A DNA stretch of 43,203 bases, taken from contig CAIKZH010000172.1 of NCBI GenBank assembly GCA_903831865.1, positions 1 through 43,203 of the forward strand. The letters are read 5' to 3'. Under the pieces are notes generated by a model. That model worked only from the letters and a program-made list of their open reading frames with translations. It was not told where the DNA came from and made no database searches. Each line of letters starts with the position of its first letter. Position 1 is the first letter of the stretch. The stretch is from an uncultured Coriobacteriia bacterium (GTDB taxonomy: Bacteria > Actinomycetota > Coriobacteriia > Anaerosomatales > PALSA-660). A program made the translations under genes and the position numbers. Below are positions 7,482-14,290 of the stretch, piece by piece.

Positions 7482-7709
7482 CTACGAGACTGTGTGCTCG
7501 AGCCTTTCGGCGATCCACACCTTGATGATCGACTGCCTGGTGACGCCGAGTCGCTGCGCCTCGGCGTCGAGCGACTCGACCATCCACGACGGGAAGTCGA
7601 CATTGACGCGGCGTGGCTCGCGGTTGGGGCGCGCCGCCTTCGGCAGATCGAGTTCGTCGGTGACGTCCTGACCGGCATCGAATCGCCGGTCGAATTCATC
7701 TGTCTTCAT
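7482..7709 (-). CDS. brnA: BrnA-family antitoxin (ribbon-helix-helix)
   Basis: A 75-residue protein. The C-terminal part PRRVNVDFPSWMVESLDAEA-QRLGVTRQSIIKVWIAERL is the ribbon-helix-helix DNA-binding motif of BrnA antitoxins. The start overlaps the repaired end of brnT (7696) by 14 bp, the usual toxin-antitoxin order. BrnA dimers bind BrnT and repress the pair's promoter. The palindrome upstream of brnT at 7976-7996 is a likely binding site. It remains intact although brnT is frameshifted. Confidence 0.88.
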   Translation of the reverse strand: MKTDEFDRRFDAGQDVTDELDLPKAARPNREPRRVNVDFPSWMVESLDAEAQRLGVTRQSIIKVWIAERLEHTVS

Positions 7710-7966
7710 AGACCGTCACCTCGCTTGGACGCGACCGGCGGACCGACACCAACCTGATACGCTGCTGACGATACGTGATGACCGCGGACCAGTGCGTGCC
7801 CGCGATGACGCCCACCATGAGGAAGCGCGCCTTGCCTTCCGTGCGCGCGGGGCACCTCCAGCAGATCATCGTCGAGCCAGAGCTCCTGGGCTGCAACGAA
7901 ATCGATACCATGCTTCGCCGCGTTGACGCGACTCTTCCGTTCAGCGAACTCGAACTCCGTCATCAT
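7696..7966 (-). pseudogene. brnT: BrnT-family toxin with a one-base frameshift
   Basis: The first frame starts at the ATG at 7966 (or 7963, after AAGGA) and reads EFAERKSRVNAAKHGIDFVA and LWLDDDLLEVP, typical of BrnT ribonuclease toxins. A run of four G on the plus strand (7849-7852) then shifts the frame. Removing one base restores ARTEGKARFLMVGVIAGTHW-SAVITYRQQRIRLVSVRRSR, the conserved BrnT C-terminus, ending at 7696. The break is either a true recent inactivation or an assembly error. As read, the toxin would be truncated and inactive. Confidence 0.85.
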
Positions 7967-7975
7967 GGTTCCTTT

Positions 7976-7996
7976 ATGGTATGAGAACTATACCAT
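7976..7996 (-). promoter_or_regulatory. brnTA promoter with overlapping palindromic operator
   Basis: ATGGTAT and ATACCAT form a perfect 7-bp inverted repeat with a 7-bp spacer. Read on the minus strand it contains TGGTATAGT, an extended -10 element, about 20 bp before the brnT start. No good -35 box is seen. The overlap suggests autorepression by BrnA, and this may also be the first promoter feeding the cassette array (inference). Confidence 0.6.
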
Positions 7997-8031
7997 TTGC
8001 GGTCACGAGCGGCACCGGGGAGCCTTCGCCC

Positions 8032-8048
8032 TGCCGCATCACAACCTG
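8032..8048 (-). other. weak attI core candidate at the intI stop
   Basis: Read on the minus strand, AGGTTGTGATGCGG overlaps the intI stop codon and holds GTTGTGA, which fits the GTTRRRY core poorly (five of seven). An attI site would be expected between intI and the first cassette in this layout. Support is weak. Confidence 0.25.
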
Positions 8049-9019
8049 TCGAGCGGACTCCTCACCCCTTGCCCGCCGGAGTTGAGCACGTGAGTGTAGA
8101 TCATCGTCGTGCTCAGGTCCTTGTGGCCGAGCAGTTCCTGGATCGTCCGGATGTCGTAGCCGGAGTCCAGCAGGTGGGTGGCGAAGGAGTGCCGGAACGT
8201 GTGGCAACCCACGTGCTTCGTCACGCCCGCCCTTGAGACTGCCGCCTTCACCGCGCGCTGCAGCACGGTCTCGTGCACGTGATGCCGCCCCTCGATACGC
8301 AGCCGTGTGTCCTTCCAGCGCCTGCGCTGCGGGAAGACCCACTGCCAGCGCCACTCCGCTGACGCGTTCGGGTACTTGCGCTCGAGCGCCCCAGGAAGCG
8401 GCACACGACCCCACCCCTCGGCGAGGTCCTGGCCGTGAACCGCCCTCGCGCGCTTCAGCTGCATCCGCAACTCGGGCTTCAGAGAGCGGGGCAGCATCGT
8501 CACGCGGTCCTTCGAGCCCTTGCCGTTGCGCACCATGATCTCGTTGCGCTCGAAGTCGATGTCCTGCACGCGCAGGCGAAGGCACTCCATCAGCCGCATG
8601 CCGGTGCCGTACATGAGGCTGGCCATCAGCCGCTCGTCGCCATCCATCTGATCGAGGACGACGCGCACCTCCTCGCGCGTCATGACGACGGGCAGGCGCC
8701 TGGTCCGGTGCGCGCGGACGAGGTCGCCCAGGCTGCCGACGTCGCGGCCGATGACGTTGCGGTACAGGAACAGCAGCGCCGAGAGAGCCTGGGTCTGCGT
8801 CGACGCGCTCACCTTGTCGACGACGGCCAGGTGCGTGAGGAAGGCGTTGATCTCTCGCTCGCCCAGTGCGGCAGGATGCTGTGTCTCATGGAAGTAGATG
8901 AAGCGCCGCACCCACAGGGTGTACGCCTGCTCGGTGCGACGGCTGTAGTGCCGCGAGCGCAGCGCGTCGCGCAGTTGGTCCATCAGTCGTGGCGAGCGGG
9001 CGGACGCGGACGGGTCCAT
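8039..9019 (-). CDS. intI: integron integrase (IntI-type tyrosine recombinase)
   Basis: A 326-residue tyrosine recombinase, the usual IntI length, starting at ATG with GGGGAG 5 bp upstream. The N-terminal SAM-like domain has [19 protein letters not shown]. Catalytic residues are Arg in [16 protein letters not shown], Lys in [24 protein letters not shown] and the nucleophile Tyr in STTMIYTHV. The insertion [20 protein letters not shown] is diagnostic for integron integrases as opposed to XerCD. The enzyme inserts and excises cassettes at attI and attC, the latter as folded single strands. The cassettes lie on its 3' side and run in the same direction. No LexA-box-like palindrome was noticed before the start. 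Confidence 0.97.
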   Translation of the reverse strand: MDPSASARSPRLMDQLRDALRSRHYSRRTEQAYTLWVRRFIYFHETQHPAALGEREINAFLTHLAVVDKVSASTQTQALSALLFLYRNVIGRDVGSLGDLVRAHRTRRLPVVMTREEVRVVLDQMDGDERLMASLMYGTGMRLMECLRLRVQDIDFERNEIMVRNGKGSKDRVTMLPRSLKPELRMQLKRARAVHGQDLAEGWGRVPLPGALERKYPNASAEWRWQWVFPQRRRWKDTRLRIEGRHHVHETVLQRAVKAAVSRAGVTKHVGCHTFRHSFATHLLDSGYDIRTIQELLGHKDLSTTMIYTHVLNSGGQGVRSPLDRL

Positions 9020-9091
9020 CGTCTCCCCTCAAGCGACGCGATGGTCCCCCCACGATGGACGTCGGCGCTTACCGGGGGCTTGCCCGCCCCT

Positions 9092-9123
9092 GACCGGCCC
9101 GCGCTCGAAGCGGCGGGCCGGTC
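9092..9123 (-). terminator. strong hairpin between the 9135-9741 operon and intI
   Basis: GACCGGCCCGC (9092-9102) pairs with GCGGGCCGGTC (9113-9123) around a 10-nt loop. It lies 11 bp after the stop of 9135-9401. There is no T tract, so termination is inferred from position. Confidence 0.5.
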
Positions 9124-9134
9124 GTCGCTCCCCC

Positions 9135-9401
9135 CTAGCCGACTTGCTTCATCATCCGCTCGATGGAATCGACCCGCTCGCGCGTCGCGGCAAGATCGGA
9201 CTGGATCGTCAGGGTGGCGTCGCGCATCTCCTTGGCGAGCTTCTCGTAGTCCGCGGCGAGCATGCGGTACTGCTCGCCGTACTTGCCCTTGGCCTCTTCC
9301 TTGGCCACCTCGGACCTGCCGCTGATCACCGACATCGCGATCATGCCGATGAACGCGAGCGCCACGATCGCGATCCACATTGCGGGCCAACTGATGTTCA
9401 T
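9135..9401 (-). CDS. small membrane protein with coiled-coil tail
   Basis: An 88-residue protein: one N-terminal membrane helix (about residues 5-27, MWIAIVALAFIGMIAMSVI) followed by a charged helical tail of about 55 residues ending in DLAATRERVDSIERMMKQVG. This is the general architecture of small anchored coiled-coil proteins. It starts 19 bp after the ArsR-type regulator and is probably co-transcribed, so it may be a target or partner of that regulator. No family assigned. Confidence 0.75.
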   Translation of the reverse strand: MNISWPAMWIAIVALAFIGMIAMSVISGRSEVAKEEAKGKYGEQYRMLAADYEKLAKEMRDATLTIQSDLAATRERVDSIERMMKQVG

Positions 9402-9420
9402 CTCGTTCCCACCCTCTCGC

Positions 9421-9741
9421 CTACGACTTGCTCTGTGCGGTCAACGTCCTGACGGCTTCGGCGATGCGCTCCGCCGTGAGCTCCTCGGCGAACGCCGTCA
9501 CCTCGAAGTAGCGAAGCGCCTTGCCCTCCGCTGACACCTCATGGCGGCCGGTCACCAACCCCGCTCTCTCCAACTGCTTCAGGTGCATGTGCAGGAGCGG
9601 CCGACTCATCTCCAACTCGCGCGCCAGCTCGCTCACGTAGGCCTGCCTCTCGCTCAGCGCCGCGAGTATCCGCAGCCGATGAGGGTTCGCGAGAGCGCTC
9701 AGCATCGTCAGAAGCTGGTCGCCGGTCCGTTGACTCGTCAT
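9421..9741 (-). CDS. ArsR-like winged-helix transcriptional regulator
   Basis: A 106-residue protein with the winged helix-turn-helix pattern LLTMLSALANPHRLRILAAL, YVSELARELEMSRPLLHMHL-KQLERAGLV and a wing GKALRYFEVT. This matches ArsR/HTH_20 regulators. No metal-binding cysteine pair (CVC box) is present, so the inducer is unlikely to be arsenic. AAGGGAG lies 5 bp before the ATG. It heads a two-gene operon with the small coiled-coil membrane protein. Confidence 0.88.
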   Translation of the reverse strand: MTSQRTGDQLLTMLSALANPHRLRILAALSERQAYVSELARELEMSRPLLHMHLKQLERAGLVTGRHEVSAEGKALRYFEVTAFAEELTAERIAEAVRTLTAQSKS

Positions 9742-9846
9742 GCATCTCCCTTACCTGTCAGCAATACTTTACACATGACACTTCTTTGCGTCAACCGCTT
9801 CTTTCGGGAGGTGCTCGCGAGATGCGCGCGGCTCCTCGGGGCCGCG

Positions 9847-9878
9847 AAAAGGGCCCCCAGCGTCGCGCCGAGGGCCCT
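9847..9878 (-). terminator. Rho-independent terminator after leuD
   Basis: On the minus strand AGGGCCC and GGGCCCT enclose a GC-rich loop and are followed by TTTT. It lies 26 bp after the leuD stop, closing the 12946-9904 operon. The rest of 9742-9903 holds only the upstream region of the ArsR-type gene. Confidence 0.8.
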
Positions 9879-9903
9879 GAACCATGCGATCTTCCGCGCG
9901 AGC

Positions 9904-10404
9904 CTACAGCGCGAACCCGCCGTGCTTGCGGAAGTGCTCCACCAGCCCGCCGTCGGCCAGGAGCGTCGCCATCACGGGCGGCAGCGGCGCGAACGGGACG
10001 TCGATCCCCTTGGTGTGGTCGTGCACGACGCCGGCTTCGAGGTCCAGAGCGAGTTCGTCGCCGTCGTCGATGAGGTCGGTGTCGCACTCCACCACCGGCA
10101 GCCCGGTGTTGATGGCGTTGCGGAAGAAGATGCGCGCGAAGCTCTTCGCGAGCACCGCCTTGGTGTTGGAGTGGATCAGCACCAGCGGCGCCTGCTCGCG
10201 GCTGGATCCCATGCCGAAGTTGCGCCCCGCCACGAGGATCCCGCCCTGCGGCTTCACCTTCGCGAAGTAGTCGGGGTCCAGCTCCTCCATGGCGTGCGTG
10301 GCCATGTCGTCCATGTCGGTGGACTTGAACTTGTACTTGCCGGAGATGATGTAGTCCGTGTTGATGTCGTCGCCGAACTTGAAGGCGCGCTCTGCGATGG
10401 TCAT
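9904..10404 (-). CDS. leuD: LeuD-like aconitase-family small subunit
   Basis: A 166-residue small subunit (swivel domain) with FGDDINTDYIISGKYKF, the hallmark GRNFGMGSSREQAP and FARIFFRNAINTGLPVVEC. With the large subunit it isomerises isopropylmalate or homocitrate. ATG at 10404 shares one base with the leuC stop (TGATG), so they are translationally coupled. Length and motifs fit the archaeal-type LeuD/HacB group. The substrate depends on the synthase encoded upstream. Confidence 0.9.
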   Translation of the reverse strand: MTIAERAFKFGDDINTDYIISGKYKFKSTDMDDMATHAMEELDPDYFAKVKPQGGILVAGRNFGMGSSREQAPLVLIHSNTKAVLAKSFARIFFRNAINTGLPVVECDTDLIDDGDELALDLEAGVVHDHTKGIDVPFAPLPPVMATLLADGGLVEHFRKHGGFAL

Positions 10405-11684
10405 CAGCGCTCCCCTCCCTCGAAGTACTGGCGTGGGTCGGCGATGGCGCCCTCGATTACGCTCGCGGCCACTGTGGCGGGACTCGCGAGGTAGATGAAC
10501 GCGTTGCTGTTGCCCATCCTGCCCTTGAAGTTGCGGTTGGCGGTGGAGATCACGTTCTCGCCGTCCGAGGGCACGCCGTTGTGCGTCCCGACGCACGGCC
10601 CGCAGCCCGGCGTCACGACGGCGGCGCCCGCCTCCACCAGCGTCTGGATGAGTCCCGCCTCCATGGCGTCGAGGTAGATGCGACGGCTTGCGGGCGCCAC
10701 GATGAAGCGCACGCCGTCGGCCACCTTTCGCCCGGCCAGGATGCCCGCGGCGATCGCAAGGTCCTCGAACCTGCCGTTGGTGCACGTGCCGAGGAAGCCC
10801 TGCGCGATCGGCGTGCCGAGCACCTCCTCGATCGGTGCGGCGTTGTCGACGCTGTGCGGCTTGGCCACGTGGGGCCCGATCGTCCTCGCGTCGAGGGGGA
10901 CCTCGTCGCAGTAGACGGCGTCCAGGTCGGGGTCCACGGGGGCGGGAGTGCGCTCGCCACGGCCCTCGTACCAGGCGAGCGTCTTGGCGTCGGCGCGCAT
11001 GAGGCCCGCCTTCGCACCCATCTCGATCGCCATGTTGGAGATCGTCATGCGCGCTTCGACGGACAGGTCGTCGATGGTCGACCCGCTGAACTCGAGCGAC
11101 TTGTAGGTGGCGCCGTCAGCGCCGAGGCGCCCGGCCAGGTGGAGCACGAGGTCCTTGCTGAATGACCCGGGCGGCAGCTCGCCCTCGGCCACCACTCTGA
11201 TGGTCTCGGGCACCTTGAACCAGAGCTTGCCCGCGGCCATCGCCGCCGCGCCGTCTGTGGAGCCGACGCCGGTGGAGAAGACGTTGAGCGCGCCGTACGT
11301 GCAGGTGTGCGAGTCGCAGCCCACCATGAGGTCGCCCGGCACGACGTGGCCCTGCTCGGGTATCAGCTGGTGGCACACCCCGCAGCCGATGTCGTACACC
11401 TTCGCGCCGGTCCGCTTCCCGAACTCGCGCATGATCGTGTGGAGCGCGCTCACGCCCTCCAAGGGCGACGGCGACGAGTGGTCGATGACGAGCGCGACCT
11501 TCTTCGGGTCGAACAGCCCCTCCGCGCCCATCCGCTCGAACGCACGGATGGCCAGCGGCGAGGTGCCGTCCTGCCCCATCACGAAGTCGACGTCCGCCAC
11601 CACGATGTCGCCCGCTCGGGCGTCCATGCCTGCGTGCGCGGAGAGGATCTTCTCCGCGATCGTCTTGCCGGCTATCTCGCTCAC
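10404..11684 (-). CDS. leuC: LeuC/HacA-like aconitase-family large subunit
   Basis: The 426-residue protein begins GKTIAEKILSAHAG and carries HSSPSPLEGVSALHTIMREF, VGCDSHTCTYGALN, and the [4Fe-4S] cysteines in GTCTNGR and PGCGPCVGTH. This is the ~420-residue archaeal-type 3-isopropylmalate dehydratase/homoaconitase large subunit. I chose GTG at 11684; the frame is open further upstream but without a good start. It follows the synthase gene by 56 bp. Substrate cannot be settled from sequence: isopropylmalate, homocitrate or citrate are possible. Confidence 0.88.
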   Translation of the reverse strand: MSEIAGKTIAEKILSAHAGMDARAGDIVVADVDFVMGQDGTSPLAIRAFERMGAEGLFDPKKVALVIDHSSPSPLEGVSALHTIMREFGKRTGAKVYDIGCGVCHQLIPEQGHVVPGDLMVGCDSHTCTYGALNVFSTGVGSTDGAAAMAAGKLWFKVPETIRVVAEGELPPGSFSKDLVLHLAGRLGADGATYKSLEFSGSTIDDLSVEARMTISNMAIEMGAKAGLMRADAKTLAWYEGRGERTPAPVDPDLDAVYCDEVPLDARTIGPHVAKPHSVDNAAPIEEVLGTPIAQGFLGTCTNGRFEDLAIAAGILAGRKVADGVRFIVAPASRRIYLDAMEAGLIQTLVEAGAAVVTPGCGPCVGTHNGVPSDGENVISTANRNFKGRMGNSNAFIYLASPATVAASVIEGAIADPRQYFEGGER

Positions 11685-11740
11685 CCTCTCGGTCTGCGTT
11701 GTCTTCCGGGTCCGGTCGTGCGCGTCGCCGAGAGCGGTGA

Positions 11741-12946
11741 TCAGGAGGCCGAAGAGGCCGCGGCCGCCTGGTCCCTGGCGAAGTCCTTGTAGATGTAGAG
11801 GAGCTCCTTGTCGAACAGCGAGCGCTTGAGCTCGATCGACATGGTGCGGACGTAGGGCAGCAGAGCGCTCGCCTGCTCGTTCGTGAGCTCGATGCCGTAC
11901 TCGTCGAACTTCAGCAGCAGCGCCTTGGAGCCGGAGTGCTTGCCGATGACGATCTGCCTCGAGAGCCCCACCTCTTCGGGCGCGAACACCTCGTAGGTCT
12001 TCGGGTTCTTGATGACGCCGTCGGCGTGGATGCCGGACTCGTGCGCGAACATGTTCGTCCCGATGATCGACTTCCACGCGGGGATCGTGCGGCCCGCTGC
12101 CTGGGCGACGTACTCGCACAGCTCGCGGAAGCGCTTGGTGTCGTAGGGGAGGTCCTCGAAGCCCTCGACGTACTTGAGCGCCATGACGACCTCTTCGAGC
12201 GCCGCGTTGCCCGCGCGCTCGCCCAAACCCCCGACGGTGACGTTCACCCAGGTCGCGCCGGCGTGGATGCCCGCGAGCGCGTTGGCCACGGCCATCCCGA
12301 AGTCGTTGTGCGTGTGCATCTCGATGTCGAGCCCGGTGGCCTGGCGCAGGGCCCTGATGACGTCGTAGGTGCGGAACGGCTCCATCAGCCCGATCGTATC
12401 GCAGAACCTCAGCCGGTCGGCGCCCTCGGCCTTCGCGGCGAGTGCGTACTCCACCAGGAAGCCGAGGTCGGTACGCGACGCGTCCTCGGCGTTCACCGAG
12501 ACATAGACGTCAGGGCTCATGTTCTTCGCGAAGGAGACACTCTCACGGATCGTGTCGAGCACCCACTTGCGGTCCTTCTGCAGCTTCGTCTCGATGTGGA
12601 TGTCGGACGTGGCGAGCGAGATAGCGAGCGCGTCGACGCCGCACTCCAGCGTCGTCTTGATGTCCTTGACGTTCGCGCGGCTCCAGCCGAGCACGGAAGC
12701 GGTCAGGCCGAGGTGGGCGATCTCCTCGATGACGTCGCGCTCCTCGCCGCCCATGGCGGGGATGCCGGCCTCGATCTGCTCGATGCCGATCTCGTCGAGC
12801 AGCCGGGCGATGCGGACCTTCTCCTTGTTGGCGAAGACCACTCCCGCGGTCTGCTCGCCGTCGCGGAGCGTGGTGTCGTCGAGCTTCACCTGGACGCGGT
12901 CGATGTAGGTGTCGACAGCGATGTCGTGCGGGACGGTCGAGTCCAC
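11741..12946 (-). CDS. homocitrate/2-isopropylmalate synthase family enzyme (NifV-like)
   Basis: A 401-residue DRE-TIM metallolyase starting at GTG with AGGAGG 9 bp upstream. LDDTTLRDGEQTAGVVFANK opens the barrel, with the Arg-Asp active-site pair. GIEQIEAGIPAMGGEERDVI and RQIVIGKHSG are most like NifV homocitrate synthases, and MHTHNDFGMAVANALAG is the metal-binding HxH. It condenses acetyl-CoA with a 2-oxo acid. No nif gene is present, so homocitrate for nitrogenase is doubtful. Alternatives are 2-isopropylmalate synthase or Re-citrate synthase, a related enzyme of some anaerobes. It is followed by the two aconitase-family subunits, making a condensation-isomerisation module. Confidence 0.82.
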   Translation of the reverse strand: MDSTVPHDIAVDTYIDRVQVKLDDTTLRDGEQTAGVVFANKEKVRIARLLDEIGIEQIEAGIPAMGGEERDVIEEIAHLGLTASVLGWSRANVKDIKTTLECGVDALAISLATSDIHIETKLQKDRKWVLDTIRESVSFAKNMSPDVYVSVNAEDASRTDLGFLVEYALAAKAEGADRLRFCDTIGLMEPFRTYDVIRALRQATGLDIEMHTHNDFGMAVANALAGIHAGATWVNVTVGGLGERAGNAALEEVVMALKYVEGFEDLPYDTKRFRELCEYVAQAAGRTIPAWKSIIGTNMFAHESGIHADGVIKNPKTYEVFAPEEVGLSRQIVIGKHSGSKALLLKFDEYGIELTNEQASALLPYVRTMSIELKRSLFDKELLYIYKDFARDQAAAASSAS

Positions 12947-13065
12947 GGCTTGAACCTCCTTGAGGGCTTCCGGGCGAGCGCTCCCCCGGAATCCAACAGT
13001 CTAGCGGGCCGCACGCGGCAACGGAAGCGTTCACGCGCCGCGCGGGGATCCGGGCGCGCGCGACG

Positions 13066-13497
13066 CTATCGGGCGGGCGCGCTGTCCGCGTCGGCAGCGT
13101 CGACGCCGAGGTCGCACGTGCCCGCCGGGTCGCACTCGGGCTCCGGCGCGGCGTCCTCCGCGTCAGGAGCGGCCTCGTCGGGGATCTCGACGATCGAGAC
13201 GCCGCCGGCCTCACCGCGCACGGCGCGGTGCTGATGCGCCCATCGGTACGCGTCGTCGTGGTGCCCCACCCACAGCAGCACCAGCTCGCTGCCGGACTCC
13301 AGCGCGATGGCCCGAAGGTCCGAGCTCACGCGCAGCGACACGAAGTGCGCGTCCGCCGCGCGCTCGATGCGCTCGTAGTGCGCTCCGCCGCGGCCCACGT
13401 CGGCCAGCAGCCGGCCCACGAAGGCGAGCACCCGCTCGCCGTGCGGCCCGAGCTGGCTCCCGGACTCGAAGAACCTGCGGTCGATCACGACCTTCAT
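13066..13497 (-). CDS. stand-alone RelE-like domain protein with acidic tail
   Basis: A 143-residue protein. Residues 1-90 (MKVVIDRRFFESGSQLG, SLRVSSDLRAIALESGSELV, LLWVGHHDDAYRWAHQH) resemble the RelE-like domain found at the N-terminus of some UvrD-type helicases. The remaining 50 residues are acidic and low complexity, with two Cys. It overlaps the phosphoesterase stop by 4 bp (ATGA), so it ends a gatB-led operon. No adjacent antitoxin gene is present, so a toxin role is doubtful. Confidence 0.7.
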   Translation of the reverse strand: MKVVIDRRFFESGSQLGPHGERVLAFVGRLLADVGRGGAHYERIERAADAHFVSLRVSSDLRAIALESGSELVLLWVGHHDDAYRWAHQHRAVRGEAGGVSIVEIPDEAAPDAEDAAPEPECDPAGTCDLGVDAADADSAPAR

Positions 13498-14261
13498 GCG
13501 TCCCGCCTCCCGCGTCCCCGGCGCCGGCCTTCATCGTGGACCGTCACTTCGCCGGAGGCGACGACGGCATAGCGGCACGGCGGCGGGTCGGGGCGGCCCG
13601 CCTGCACCCACCCGCGCGTGAACGGGTCCACCATGTGCAGGCCGCGCCGCTCCAGCTCGCGCGCGGCGCGGCCGCGGCCGAGGAGCTCGATCGGCGTGTG
13701 ACCGGCGACCTGCCGCGCGCCGGGCAGCACGGAGTCCGCGAGCAGCGGTCTCCACCACAGCGGTCCCTCCGGCCCGAGGATCAGGCTCGCGCCCATGCCG
13801 AACTCGCCGCGCTCGGCGATCGGCAGTTCGGCCCGCCAACGCTCGTTCAGCATGTCTGCGAACGTCGCCGGATCGCGGTCCGCCCTCTCCCACATCGGCA
13901 GGAGCGCCCGCGAGATCCCCGCATGGGTGACGATCACGCCCTCGGCCTCCGCCGCCACCTTCCAGGCGCCGGCGAGCACGCGCTCCCGCACGAGGGCGAA
14001 CTGCGACGGGTCCACGTGCGGTCCCTCGTCGATGGTGTCTCCCGCGAAGAACGCCATCTCGTGGTTGCCGACGAGCACCTCCGCCCCCGAGGCCTCGACC
14101 GCCGCGACGCAGGCCGCGCCTCCCGGCTCCGCGCCGACGATGTCGCCCGCCACGATGAGCCGGTCCGCCCCGCGCCGGAACCCGGAGCAGGCCAGAGCGC
14201 GCTCGAAGACTGCGGGCTCCCCCTGCGGATCGGAGACGACGATCGTGCGACCCTCGGCCAC
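13494..14261 (-). CDS. calcineurin-like metallophosphoesterase
   Basis: A 255-residue phosphatase starting at GTG with AGGAGG upstream. The ordered motifs are IVVSDPQGE, VAGDIVG, VLVGNHEM, VIVTHAGIS and VAGHTP, the five metal-binding blocks of the family. The first block has Gln in place of the common His (D-x-H), a variation also seen in ApaH-type enzymes. The C-terminus is Arg-rich. Substrate unknown; diadenosine-polyphosphate or protein phosphatase activity is possible. It lies between a diguanylate cyclase and a RelE-like gene. Confidence 0.85.
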   Translation of the reverse strand: MAEGRTIVVSDPQGEPAVFERALACSGFRRGADRLIVAGDIVGAEPGGAACVAAVEASGAEVLVGNHEMAFFAGDTIDEGPHVDPSQFALVRERVLAGAWKVAAEAEGVIVTHAGISRALLPMWERADRDPATFADMLNERWRAELPIAERGEFGMGASLILGPEGPLWWRPLLADSVLPGARQVAGHTPIELLGRGRAARELERRGLHMVDPFTRGWVQAGRPDPPPCRYAVVASGEVTVHDEGRRRGRGRRDA

Positions 14262-14290
14262 GGCGGAAGTCCTCCTCGCGCCATCGAAAG

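Larger units (their letters stand above)
1427..9019 (-). mobile_element. chromosomal integron: integrase plus cassette array in inverted layout
   Basis: An IntI-type integrase (8039-9019) is followed on its 3' side by nine cassettes whose genes all run on the minus strand. Eight attC sites share the core pattern AACGTG..CGCAT ... ATGCG..TTGTT, and each lies 10-22 bp past the stop of its gene. A degenerate ninth copy follows brnA. In class 1 integrons the array adjoins the 5' end of intI; here it adjoins the 3' end. The far end is bounded by an IS1111-type element, so the array may continue beyond the window. Confidence 0.92.

Noticed and set aside
13494-14261. Inactive phosphoesterase because Gln replaces His in the first motif
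   Set aside because: The same substitution occurs in active ApaH-type enzymes and the other motifs are intact.
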